39,193 nucleotides of DNA from Candidatus Hodarchaeota archaeon (GTDB lineage Archaea; Asgardarchaeota; Heimdallarchaeia; Hodarchaeales; Hodarchaeaceae). The stretch spans positions 1-39,193 of the forward strand of contig JAEOTY010000212.1 in NCBI GenBank assembly GCA_016839625.1, read 5' to 3'. Made by a program: the position numbers and the translations under genes. The stretch's first letter is position 1, and the number at the start of each line of letters is the position of its first letter. Shown in pieces: positions 7,865 through 15,803 of this stretch. The notes under the pieces are model-generated. The model was not told the origin of the DNA and did not search any database. It saw only the letters and a program-made list of their open reading frames with translations.

Positions 7865-9055
7865 ATGATAGTGATGAAGAAAAGAATTCAATTAGATATC
7901 GAGACTTTGAAAGTTCTAAACGAATTCAAGAAACCTCCTCAACAATCGTATGATGAAGTCATTTCTAATTTAATATCTGATTTGAACGATGCTCTCATGG
8001 ATAATATTCTATTTAATGCCCTTATGGATTATCTTCCAGCCTCAGTGTACTTCAAGAACTGTGAAGGACGTCATTTAAAGGTATGTAAAGCCACACAGGA
8101 AGATTACAATGAAATATATTGCAAAAGACTCGGACTAGAACCTCAAGACATGATAGGAAAGACTGATGAAGAATTATATATGCCAGAGCTAGCAAAAATG
8201 AGTTTTAAGGATGATATTCACGTTATAGAATCGAAAAATGTCATTATTAATCGTGAGGAACATACACCACCTGAAGGTAGATATTTCTCGACAACTAAAG
8301 CACCTATATTTAATAAGAAAGGTGATGTGACTGGACTAGTAGGAATCACATATGACATCACAGCTCAAAAAGTCACAGAACAGGAGTTGAGAAAATCAAC
8401 TAAATCGTTGAGAAATTTGAGTGAGTCGTTAATGGTAGTTAATTCTATTTTACGACATGATATTCTCAATTATTTAACACAGGTTATCGGATTTTTGGAT
8501 TTGTATAAGATAAAAGGTGATGAATTCTATTTAGAACGTGTATATAACCCTGTTCAAAGAGCGGTCAGTCTTATAGATAAATTGGGAGAACTAGAGGAAT
8601 TAATTATTCAAGAGGAGCCATTAAAGCCGTATAATCTTAGAGAGGTATCGGAAAATGTTTTGAAGAATCTCTCATCTCCAACAGTGAAATCTAATATTGT
8701 TGGGCAAGGGATTGTCCTTGCAGATCAAGCCCTATTTTCAGTCGTTGAAAATTTAGTTAGAAATGCTATTATTCACGCTCATACAGAATCTATTGATTTA
8801 ATAATTAGTGAAATTGAGGATAAATACTGTGAATTAAAAGTTATCGATTACGGTTTAGGTATAACAGATCATATAAAAAGTAAATTATTCCAACCAGGCC
8901 TGAAATTTGGAAAGACAGGAGGGACTGGGTATGGTCTATATATTGTGAAGAAAATTATTCAACGTTATGAGGGAGAAATCAAAGTAGAAGATAATCTACC
9001 AAGGGGGACTATTTTTTCAGTAAAACTAAAGAAAGCAAACCTTAGTCGTTCCTAG
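7865..9055 (+). CDS. PAS-domain sensor histidine kinase with RHH-like N-terminus
   Basis: A soluble sensor kinase. Residues 1-40 (KKRIQLDIETLKVLNEFKK then SYDEVISNLI) look like the ribbon-helix-helix part of VapB/UPF0330-type antitoxins. A PAS domain with PAC motif covers ~48-170 (LPASVYFKNCEGRHLKVC; PIFNKKGDVTGLVGITYDIT). The dimerisation helix has LRHDILN with phospho-acceptor His198; the ATPase domain shows the N box VENLVRNA (Asn296/300), the D box VIDYGLGI (Asp328) and the G box GGTGYGLYIV (~352). No membrane helices, so it senses a cytoplasmic signal; PAS ligand unknown. No receiver protein is encoded in the window. A second ATG at 7874 is also possible as start. The kinase call is firm; the RHH reading of the N-terminus is tentative. 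Confidence 0.9.
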   Translation: MIVMKKRIQLDIETLKVLNEFKKPPQQSYDEVISNLISDLNDALMDNILFNALMDYLPASVYFKNCEGRHLKVCKATQEDYNEIYCKRLGLEPQDMIGKTDEELYMPELAKMSFKDDIHVIESKNVIINREEHTPPEGRYFSTTKAPIFNKKGDVTGLVGITYDITAQKVTEQELRKSTKSLRNLSESLMVVNSILRHDILNYLTQVIGFLDLYKIKGDEFYLERVYNPVQRAVSLIDKLGELEELIIQEEPLKPYNLREVSENVLKNLSSPTVKSNIVGQGIVLADQALFSVVENLVRNAIIHAHTESIDLIISEIEDKYCELKVIDYGLGITDHIKSKLFQPGLKFGKTGGTGYGLYIVKKIIQRYEGEIKVEDNLPRGTIFSVKLKKANLSRS

Positions 9056-9158
9056 TCAACATATTAATATTGAAAAATTCTAAGTTTTTGCTATAATCCA
9101 TAATTAATTGATTCTCATTTTATCACAAGAGTTGCTGAAAAAAAAGTTGGAGATGCAA

Positions 9159-9695
9159 GTGAAGAATAATCATTTGTTTATCAAACAAATTGCTAAATAC
9201 TCATTTTGGGCAAGTGAAAAGCTTAGTAAAAATCTTGAAAAACTTAGTGACGAGAAATTCAACCAGGATACCGGTTCAAAATTTGTTAACGATACTAAAT
9301 GTCCAACTTCATCTTTAAGATCCATGGTTGAGCACTGTATGATAGGATTGGAGTACGGTAGTTATATAATTAAGTGTTTGGCTTGGGATGAAAACGTTAC
9401 AATTCAGAATTACCGTCTGCTTACGAAAGAACAGTTACTAGGGCGATGGGTAAGGCAATATATAGAATTCAAACAATTAATATCAGATAATATTGGAAAA
9501 ACTGTACTATTTCATCAAGAAGAAATCTATCTAGGTAATGATTTCTTTTTTACCTTTTTCAATCATTTAACATACCATCTCGGCCAGTTCATGATCGCTA
9601 TGAAGATTGTTGGAGAAGATACTGTTGACCTTGATTATATGACATTTTTGAAGGAAATAAATAGTAAATATTTTGTTAGAAATCTCTCCACGTAA
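9159..9695 (+). CDS. DinB/YfiT-fold putative metal-dependent protein
   Basis: A four-helix-bundle protein of the DinB superfamily, whose members use a His triad to bind a divalent metal and include thiol transferases and hydrolases. The first His is in MVEHCMIGLEYG, the other two in NHLTYHLGQF, and the typical IAKYSFWASEKLSKNLEKLS opening helix is present. The start chosen is GTG 9159, with GGAG six bases upstream; an in-frame TTG at 9108 would add 17 residues without SD. It follows the histidine kinase on the same strand after ~100 bases, possibly as an independent unit. The reaction is unknown; archaeal members are poorly characterised. Confidence 0.72.
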   Translation: MKNNHLFIKQIAKYSFWASEKLSKNLEKLSDEKFNQDTGSKFVNDTKCPTSSLRSMVEHCMIGLEYGSYIIKCLAWDENVTIQNYRLLTKEQLLGRWVRQYIEFKQLISDNIGKTVLFHQEEIYLGNDFFFTFFNHLTYHLGQFMIAMKIVGEDTVDLDYMTFLKEINSKYFVRNLST

Positions 9696-10020
9696 TCTTA
9701 AAATGTTATGAGGTGTAACATTTGATATTGAGTGAACTGAGAGAAATTTAATGGAAAGGTCATATTTTAAAATTAAGTGACTACATAAAAGATCCATTAT
9801 TAGATTTACTTTGTTTAGAATTAAATTATGTTTCATTGATAGAGTTAGAGCTAATAAGGAGAAAAATTTGGCATTTAAAGGTGTAGAGAGGTTGTTAATG
9901 ATGCTGAAAGTTGTGAGAGACGAATTTCATGATTTGAAAGTTGTCTAGAGAGAATTCTATTAGAAGCTGATTTTGATAAAATTAGTTTAGCTAAAAATTA
10001 GTTAAAATTAGTTTAGCAAA
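9696..10020. other. Convergent intergenic region with dyad and direct repeat
   Basis: The spacer between two converging genes. An 8-bp perfect dyad (AAATGTTA 9701-9708, TAACATTT 9716-9723) directly follows the DinB stop and may be a 3' hairpin. A 14-base direct repeat AAAATTAGTTTAGC occurs at 9978-9991 and 10004-10017. A 26-codon TTG ORF with GGAG upstream lies at 9868-9948. Nothing else is recognised. Confidence 0.45.
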
Positions 10021-10416
10021 TTATAATGGTTCAGGAATTACTGCGATCACTTCAATCTCAATCTTTATACCCTTAATTGGTGAAAGAGCTTGAATTGTAA
10101 CACGGGCAGGTTTATATCCAGCCTTAAAAAATTCTCGATACACTTGATCCATTTTATTAAATTCTTTAACATCTTTCATAAAGACTGAAACCTTCACGAA
10201 ATCATCCATTGAAATCCCTGAAGATTCCAATAGAAATTTTACATTCTGCAATGTTTTTCGTGTTTGTTGTTCAATCGTTCCAAGAATAATATCACCAGTT
10301 TTCAAATCGCAAGATAATTGGCTAGTAAGAAATAAAAGATCCCCAGCTTTGACAACATGATTAAATGGACTTGTTGGACTCTTAACACCATCAATGGTAA
10401 CGATTTCTTTTCGCAT
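10021..10416 (-). CDS. ridA: RidA/YjgF/UK114 family enamine/imine deaminase
   Basis: A RidA-family trimeric protein that hydrolyses reactive 2-aminoacrylate and related enamines. The family motifs are FLTSQLSCD (residues 29-37), LQNVKFLLESSGISMDDFVKV-type helix, VFMKDVKEF and the closing PARVTIQA with Arg105, the residue that binds the substrate carboxylate, plus Glu122 in IEVIAVIPEP. Length is typical. A strong SD (AGGAGG) precedes ATG 10416. Its neighbour on the same strand is deoC, but a ~150 base gap with a T-run separates them. Confidence 0.93.
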   Translation of the reverse strand: MRKEIVTIDGVKSPTSPFNHVVKAGDLLFLTSQLSCDLKTGDIILGTIEQQTRKTLQNVKFLLESSGISMDDFVKVSVFMKDVKEFNKMDQVYREFFKAGYKPARVTIQALSPIKGIKIEIEVIAVIPEPL

Positions 10417-10543
10417 CCTCTAATCCTCCTTCATTTGAATCTATTCCGTGTTTCTGAAAACAGTCATTCCAGATTTGAAAAATCAAAATCATTTCGATTT
10501 AGAATTACTTTCTTTCTTTGGCGGTTATTCAAGTAAATATTTG

Positions 10544-10553
10544 AAAAAAAAAA
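10544..10553 (-). terminator. Oligo-T terminator downstream of deoC
   Basis: Ten consecutive A on the + strand, hence T10 on the minus strand, 16 bases beyond the deoC stop. It fits archaeal intrinsic termination and separates deoC from ridA. GAGCTTTTTTTTTT contains no evident stem. Confidence 0.5.
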
Positions 10554-10568
10554 GCTCTCAATACCCAT

Positions 10569-11282
10569 TTAAAACCTTTTTTTTGCTTCTTCAAGAATGG
10601 TCTCCGTTGCAGTTGCACCAATTCTTGTTACACCAATATTTTTCACTCTTAAAACATCATCAAGAGTCCGTATATTTCCCGCAGCTTTGACTTGAACCTC
10701 TTTTGAAATAGATTTCATCATCAATTTTAGATCGTAATCAGTAGCTCCTTTGTATGAATATTTACCGTTATCTCCTTTCACAAAACCAAAACCAGTAGAA
10801 GTCTTTACAAAATTGACTTTTAGCTCGCTACAGATCTCACAAAGCTTAATCTTAAAGTAATCAATGGGTAGAAAATCATTCTCAAATATGACTTTAACTT
10901 TCGCTTCAAAATTGTTAGCGACATCAATTATTGCACTTATTTCTTCTTTGACATACTGCCAATCTTCACTTAAAACTTTCCCAATATTTACAACTATATC
11001 TAATTCAGTGGCACCATCTTTACAGGCTTTTTCCGCTTCAAAAGTTTTAACATCTATTTGGCTACTCCCATGGGGAAAGCCAATTACGGTTCCGATACAA
11101 ACATTGGAATCCCTTAGTATCTCAACAGCTAGTTTCACTGAATATGGTTTTATGCAAACGGAAGCAACATCATATTTCTTTGCTAGTTTACATCCTTCAA
11201 TTAATTCTTCGTCTGTTAGCGTTGGATGTAGAAGGGAATGATCAATCATTTTAGCAATTTCTACTACAGTAGTCATTTCCAT
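10569..11282 (-). CDS. deoC: Deoxyribose-phosphate aldolase
   Basis: A class I aldolase (EC 4.1.2.4) that splits 2-deoxyribose 5-phosphate into acetaldehyde and glyceraldehyde 3-phosphate, linking nucleoside breakdown to glycolysis. Key residues counted from ATG 11282: ELDIVVN (Asp95), FVKTSTGFG with the Schiff-base Lys160, and QVKAAGNIRT with Lys199; the usual second Gly of AAGG is Asn here. Other family signatures are IGFPHG and IDHSLLHP. Length ~237 is normal. A TTG codon directly before ATG could also be used. A short ORF lies just upstream on the same strand. Ribokinase and a nucleoside-type deaminase elsewhere in the window fit nucleoside salvage. Confidence 0.95.
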   Translation of the reverse strand: MEMTTVVEIAKMIDHSLLHPTLTDEELIEGCKLAKKYDVASVCIKPYSVKLAVEILRDSNVCIGTVIGFPHGSSQIDVKTFEAEKACKDGATELDIVVNIGKVLSEDWQYVKEEISAIIDVANNFEAKVKVIFENDFLPIDYFKIKLCEICSELKVNFVKTSTGFGFVKGDNGKYSYKGATDYDLKLMMKSISKEVQVKAAGNIRTLDDVLRVKNIGVTRIGATATETILEEAKKRF

Positions 11283-11285
11283 CAA

Positions 11286-11860
11286 TACTCTTAAAATAAA
11301 TCTTTTCTTATATAAGTAGCTTAATCATTCTTTTTAAACGCTTAATAGAGTCTGACAATCCTTTTGGACGATTTCTTTGTAACTCTAGTTCCCGATGACG
11401 TTCAATTAACTCACACAAGGTTTTAGTTGGATTTGATTAAACCTCCAGACACTAATCATTAATCAAAACTCTTTTTTTTTTATTGAGAACCTTACTAATC
11501 TCATAAAGCTTGTTTTAATGATTACAGATTCATTATAAGGCAGGCATTCTAATCACGATAATCAATCAAAAATCAAAAAATTATTATGTTTTTTGAATGG
11601 TTAAAAGTCTTAATTTTAGAAGTACTGACATAAATATTAGTAATACTTAATTCCAACATTGTAAATTTCGACATTAGACTTTGACTAAGCCATTATGGAA
11701 AAACTAAGCAAAAATAAGATTTTCATATTAGATCTTAAATTGAATAACTCACTGCTTCCATATAGATGTATCAATGAGAAAAACATAAATGGTCTTATGA
11801 GAGAGGAATTAGTACAAATTATATAACAATAATAATATGCCTTGTGGATGTTTCGTTTAG
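11286..11860. other. 575-base intergenic region with a short coding-like stretch
   Basis: Between deoC (minus) and a plus-strand gene. It contains a minus-strand coding-like short ORF (11308-11418), a T10 run on the + strand at 11472-11481, and AT-rich remainder. No RNA gene recognised. Confidence 0.45.
11308..11418 (-). CDS. Possible short charged ORF or gene remnant upstream of deoC
   Basis: A 36-codon frame opened by TTG at 11418 (an in-frame stop lies seven codons upstream). The sequence CELIERHRELELQRNRPKG followed by LSDSIKRLKRMIKLLI is rich in Glu, Arg and Leu, unlike the surrounding AT-rich noise, and would form an amphipathic helix. GGAGGT occurs about 25 bases upstream, in the right strand but too far, and a different frame opens right next to it, so a frameshifted remnant of a longer gene is possible. 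It ends 22 bases before deoC on the same strand. Confidence 0.25.
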   Translation of the reverse strand: MCELIERHRELELQRNRPKGLSDSIKRLKRMIKLLI

Positions 11861-12553
11861 ATGGTGAAACTCTTTAAGAAAGCCGCGCACGACCAAAAAA
11901 AATCATTTAAGTTCAATGCCTCCCTAAATTTAAAAGATCTTTCTCTTGAGGAATACGCGCATGTCATTCACGCATTTCAGAAGTCATTCTCTCAGTTAGA
12001 TCAATTATTGAAAGAATCCCTGATAGAACAATATATATCTTACCCTACTTTTGATAGAATTTCTCAAGAATTAAAATTAGTGAAGCTAAAGAAGAGCAAG
12101 ATCCCAGAGGTGCCCTCCATAAAAGCATTGTTTGGCTCCAGACTTACAGTCGACCTTGACACGAAAGAACCTATAGATATTCCTTCAAAAACGATACTAA
12201 AAGCTGCTTCTGCAAAAACATCTCCAGTTTCACCTACATCTCCTCCACCTAAATCCCCTTCTCCTTCCTCTCCAAGTCCGCTACCAGTCTCACAGACGTC
12301 CCCTCCCTCTCGACCACCCTCTCCACCACTCTCTCCCTCTGTGCCTTTACCATCGTCTCCGACCCCTGAGAAGACTGTTCAACCTCAGATTAGTTTTTCT
12401 GATGATGTTTCTGTTCCAGATGCAGTGAGTAGTCCCCTGGGCCATTTTAAACAACTTAGGGAAGATGATCGTGCCACAGGAATAGCTATTCTGCGACAAC
12501 AAATGTCGGAAGAACTCAAAAAAATCAGACAGATGATTCCAGACCAAGACTAG
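11861..12553 (+). CDS. Hypothetical protein with Pro/Ser-rich central linker
   Basis: A 230-residue protein of unknown function. The N-terminal ~95 residues are Lys-rich and helical (LKDLSLEEYAHVIHAFQKSF, LIEQYISYPTF). Residues ~118-170 are almost entirely Pro and Ser (with a few Thr), including many PxxP-type segments such as PPSRPPSPPLSP. The C-terminal ~40 residues form a conserved-looking amphipathic helix (DRATGIAILRQQMSEELKKI). No signal peptide or membrane helix, so cytosolic. The linker probably separates two interaction modules. The coding strand of the linker is strikingly pyrimidine-rich. GTGGATG upstream is a weak ribosome site. It converges on the CxxC protein gene. Confidence 0.75.
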   Translation: MVKLFKKAAHDQKKSFKFNASLNLKDLSLEEYAHVIHAFQKSFSQLDQLLKESLIEQYISYPTFDRISQELKLVKLKKSKIPEVPSIKALFGSRLTVDLDTKEPIDIPSKTILKAASAKTSPVSPTSPPPKSPSPSSPSPLPVSQTSPPSRPPSPPLSPSVPLPSSPTPEKTVQPQISFSDDVSVPDAVSSPLGHFKQLREDDRATGIAILRQQMSEELKKIRQMIPDQD

Positions 12554-12598
12554 TATTCAGTAAACAATTTTCTCTTTTCCGAAGAATTGTATGTTTCT

Positions 12599-12976
12599 TT
12601 ATCTTTTTCCATTTATTATGAGTGGACATTCAGCTAAACTCTGAATTACATCTTGGATTTTTCTTGAATTTTGCACCATTTGAGTAAAAATCTTTTCAAG
12701 ATCTCCTATTGGCATATTTTTCTCTATTGAGATCTGTGTTTCAACTATATCAAAACAATATCTTCTTCTTACTCGTCCTTCGATGTCAATATGCAAAGCA
12801 AGGATATGCTCTTCTTCCGCATGCTGCATGGCTTTGGCAATGAGTTTATGCTCTTGTTTTGCTCTACTAATCTCAGATTCGGATATTAAAATTGATTCTT
12901 CTTTACCACAAAGAGGACATGTAGTTTTAGCTATTATGCCTTTCGATTCTTGGTTCATCATACCGTTTTCCCTCAT
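12599..12976 (-). CDS. Small CPxCG zinc-binding hypothetical protein
   Basis: A 125-residue protein beginning with one CPLCG knuckle (Cys-x2-Cys, residues ~20-23), then helices with EISRAKQEHKLIAKAMQHAEEEH and a strand pair HIDIEGRVRRRYCFDIVET. Only one CxxC pair is visible, so zinc could be completed by the downstream His or by dimerisation. ATG 12961 (sixth residue) with GAGGG ahead may be the true start. No family name recognised. The gene tail-to-tail neighbour is the Pro/Ser-rich protein; both look cytosolic and could be adaptors. Confidence 0.7.
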   Translation of the reverse strand: MRENGMMNQESKGIIAKTTCPLCGKEESILISESEISRAKQEHKLIAKAMQHAEEEHILALHIDIEGRVRRRYCFDIVETQISIEKNMPIGDLEKIFTQMVQNSRKIQDVIQSLAECPLIINGKR

Positions 12977-13167
12977 TTCAATAAGGAAAATTGAATTTAT
13001 GTCAATATTACATCATTCAGAATTCCCCTAGCTTTGTTTCATTTATAGAAACAAGAACTTTTCAATCTAACAAGAAGTTTCAATTTTTCATTTACCATAG
13101 AATATCAGTTTTTATTACGGGTATTTTTATAAATTAACACGCTTCTCAATGAATTTCGGAAATAAAA

Positions 13168-13782
13168 ATGTCACCTTGGTTTTGGATCAGTGTACTGGCC
13201 GAGTTAGCAATACTACCGATTTATTTTTTGTCCCTAGAGCATACAAAATTACAACAAAAATATGGTCTCGAGAAAGGAAATAAGATTGGAGATGCTCTTG
13301 GGCTTATTTCAGGTTGGGGATTTTTTCTTTTCTTATTTGGAATATGGTTGTCACCCCAGCCAAGATTTACAATACCGATCCTTCAAGAATTGTCGTTCAT
13401 AATTCCAATTATTGATTTTCCAATACCGTTGGTTCATCTAATTGTTTTTGTGCCTATTATCGTCGTGGTGTTGTGGATTGCTCTCAAGGGTGTGGCAGAA
13501 GTGACCTTAAAGGTAGCTGAAACACATAGAGCAGAAAAAGTCGTCACAACAGGTATTTATTCGGTCATCAGACATCCACAATATCTTGGTTCATTATTAG
13601 CACACTTGGCGATTTCCATATTACTTTCTGCATTGTATTCATTGCTTTTGACACCATTATTGATAGTATATATTTATCTCATTGCGTGGAAGGAGGAAAA
13701 AGAGTTAGTTAAAGAATTTGGGCAAGAGTATGAAGAATATCAAGGAAGAGTGCCTATGTTCATTCCAAAATTGCGAAAATAA
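13168..13782 (+). CDS. ICMT/NnrU-like membrane methyltransferase family protein
   Basis: A polytopic membrane protein of the isoprenylcysteine carboxyl methyltransferase / phospholipid methyltransferase superfamily. Several membrane segments (residues ~4-22, 47-63, 77-108, 143-172) lead to the conserved cofactor region: VVTTGIYSVIRHPQYLG (RHPxY motif) and, after a helical hairpin, WKEEKELVKEFGQEYEEYQ with the Glu-Glu and Y-x-x-Y features that bind SAM. Substrate could be a lipid, a prenylated protein or a small thiol. A second, shorter member of the superfamily lies at 25514-26029. Confidence 0.85.
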   Translation: MSPWFWISVLAELAILPIYFLSLEHTKLQQKYGLEKGNKIGDALGLISGWGFFLFLFGIWLSPQPRFTIPILQELSFIIPIIDFPIPLVHLIVFVPIIVVVLWIALKGVAEVTLKVAETHRAEKVVTTGIYSVIRHPQYLGSLLAHLAISILLSALYSLLLTPLLIVYIYLIAWKEEKELVKEFGQEYEEYQGRVPMFIPKLRK

Positions 13783-14013
13783 CCTTATAACGGGATTTTC
13801 TAAATTTCTTTTACCAAAGTTAATAACAACCATCTAAGACCAGAGATAAGAATTATTGCATGAAGATTAAATCTTTAAAAAATAGTCAAATTTGATTTCA
13901 CGAAGAATAAAAAGCTTTATCTGCAATCGTCAGTCATCCTGATATTCGAAACACAACCTTTGAGATCGATTTTATCATTAATTATCTTGTGACATCCAAG
14001 AAGGAATGAACCA

Positions 14014-15375
14014 GTGAATGAAAAGAAGTTTGGGTATGTTTGCATCCTTATATTATTAGTAATTTCCTCTTCTTCTCTTCTCCTTACTAGTGTATTTAGT
14101 GATAAGTACAGATTATCCATAGAATTAGAGTACAAAGACGAAGTTCCGTATGGTATCACTTTAATCGGTGCAGATAAGGTTTGGAATAAAACTCGTGGAT
14201 CTCCGGAGATTGTGGTAGCGGTTCTTGATACTGGACTTGACGACAGTCATTCCGATTTAGAGTATGTCCTTTGGAATAACTCAGATGAAAAACAAGATAA
14301 TAGTATTGACGATGATAACAATGGATATATTGATGACTGCCATGGATGGGATTTTATCCAGAACAATACTGATCATTTCAACTTCAGTCTTTATGAAGGA
14401 TCTCAATATGAAACTAGTTTAACCAATCATGGAACTCATGTCACGGGTACGATCGCGGCTCGTTTGAATAATTATGGAGTAGTCGGAGTTGCTCCTAATG
14501 TTACAATTATGACCCTGCGTGTTGTGAATAAAGACAACGAGAACCCTGACATAATCGTCGCAGAAGCCATTCGTTATGCTGCTGATAATGGAGCTCACAT
14601 AATTTCTATGAGTATTGGTATTTACTTTCCTGAGGAGATTACCAATTCTACTTCTTACCAGCTCGTTGAGAATGCTTTAGAATATGCTTTTGGGAAGGGA
14701 ATCCTCATTGTTGCTTCCGCGGGGAATGACCATTCTATAGTTTCTCAACCTGCGAATAATGATTATGTGATCGCAGTCGGTGCAATTGATGGTGCGAAAA
14801 ACATACCATCTTATTCAAATAAAGGTCCAGAATTGGAATTCGTTGCGCCAGGTGTTGGAGTTTATTCTACAATCCCTTATAATATTTATGGTTATTCATC
14901 GGGTACTTCTATGGCCGCTCCACATGTCTCAGGAGCATTAGCGCTTATGATTAGCTATGATCCGACCTTAAACAATACTGAAGTTCGATCTATCCTTCAA
15001 CAGACCGCAGTAGACCTAGGTGATCCTGGCCGTGATGAAGCTTATGGATTTGGTATGATCAATGTTACTCATGCTTTTGAAATCATCGAAGAAATGAATC
15101 ATACAAATTCGACATCGTCTGAAGTCACATCTTTTTCATCGACAATAACTTCCTTGACAACCTCTGAAACAACAACCATATCTTCAAACACTATGGATAC
15201 ATCTCCAACAACGTCAGAATCGATAACTACATCTATTATCACTTCGGAAACCACGGGTATTTCATTAAGCACTTCTGAAACCACTCCAATGGTTGTTTCT
15301 TTATTCTCGATGTTGGTTATCCTTGCTTTTTCCAAAAAAATAGTGAATCAACGCCGAAGAAAAGAAAATCTCTAA
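14014..15375 (+). CDS. Secreted, membrane-anchored subtilisin-like protease (S8)
   Basis: An extracellular serine peptidase. A signal peptide (ILILLVISSSSLLLTSVF) is followed by the subtilase domain with the catalytic triad Asp72 (VLDTGLDDSHSDL), His139 (NHGTHVTGTIAA) and Ser299 (SGTSMAAPHVSGA), plus the oxyanion Asn238 (SAGNDHS). A D-rich loop (DNSIDDDNNGYIDD) looks calcium-binding. After residue ~360 comes a Ser/Thr-rich stalk, then a membrane helix (MVVSLFSMLVILAF) and a basic tail (NQRRRKENL), so the enzyme is displayed on the outer face of the membrane. No clear inhibitor propeptide. GTG start with AAGGA ahead. Roles could be nutrient degradation or processing of surface proteins. Confidence 0.95.
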   Translation: MNEKKFGYVCILILLVISSSSLLLTSVFSDKYRLSIELEYKDEVPYGITLIGADKVWNKTRGSPEIVVAVLDTGLDDSHSDLEYVLWNNSDEKQDNSIDDDNNGYIDDCHGWDFIQNNTDHFNFSLYEGSQYETSLTNHGTHVTGTIAARLNNYGVVGVAPNVTIMTLRVVNKDNENPDIIVAEAIRYAADNGAHIISMSIGIYFPEEITNSTSYQLVENALEYAFGKGILIVASAGNDHSIVSQPANNDYVIAVGAIDGAKNIPSYSNKGPELEFVAPGVGVYSTIPYNIYGYSSGTSMAAPHVSGALALMISYDPTLNNTEVRSILQQTAVDLGDPGRDEAYGFGMINVTHAFEIIEEMNHTNSTSSEVTSFSSTITSLTTSETTTISSNTMDTSPTTSESITTSIITSETTGISLSTSETTPMVVSLFSMLVILAFSKKIVNQRRRKENL

Positions 15376-15450
15376 TCTAACAAAATAAAGAGCATGGGAA
15401 ATTCTGAGAAAATGAGCAGTTTCCATGTAGAATGTGTTACATTCAATCCG

Positions 15451-15762
15451 TTAGCATTTAAGCATTGACACACGAAATTCTTCAAATACTGGTTGAATAA
15501 CGTTCTTCTTGACTGAAGGATCATTCGACATAAGTGTTTTTGCTTCATCTAACGATTTTATATTCAAAATTATGTATCCAGAATCATTGTCAAGATTTCG
15601 GCCAGCCATGATTAACTTTCCTTTTTCCATTAATCCTTGGAGGTAGTCAAAATGGTCTTTCATGATTTTTGTTTCTTCTGCAGTCATGTTTCTGGGAAAG
15701 TCTTCACGACATCCTCGAATTGTTATAAAATAAGCATTGTGTTCAGTTAAAAGATAATGCAC
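15451..15762 (-). CDS. YCII-related domain protein
   Basis: A small alpha/beta barrel protein of the YCII family (103 residues). The family pattern appears as FDYLQGLMEKGKLIMAGR with the upstream KDHF His, then SGYIILNIKSLDEAKTLMSNDP and a final strand VFEEFRVSM. Members act as small dehydrogenase or lyase-like enzymes or as accessory domains to sigma factors; substrate unknown. The start is GTG 15762. It is the last gene of a minus-strand pair with the TrmB-like regulator 40 bases upstream, so it may be co-transcribed with and controlled by it. Confidence 0.82.
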   Translation of the reverse strand: MHYLLTEHNAYFITIRGCREDFPRNMTAEETKIMKDHFDYLQGLMEKGKLIMAGRNLDNDSGYIILNIKSLDEAKTLMSNDPSVKKNVIQPVFEEFRVSMLKC

Positions 15763-15803
15763 CTAATCATATTCAATTTAATTCATTCTTTGATGAATTT
15801 GAC

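Noticed and set aside
9567-9836. Minus-strand frame opposite the end of the DinB gene
   Set aside because: Overlaps the DinB C-terminus including its His pair, no SD, no recognisable product.
9978-10017. Direct repeat AAAATTAGTTTAGC as a possible attachment site
   Set aside because: Only two AT-rich copies 26 bases apart with no mobile gene nearby; likely simple-sequence duplication.
10864-11241. Plus-strand open frame opposite deoC
   Set aside because: It is antisense to a clear aldolase gene with intact catalytic motifs, has no SD and no recognisable product.
12347-12547. Minus-strand frame opposite the Pro/Ser-rich gene
   Set aside because: Shadow of the plus-strand gene; its product has no domain.
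15099-15335. Minus-strand frame rich in Val, Asp and Glu
   Set aside because: Mirror of the Ser/Thr-rich stalk of the subtilase gene.
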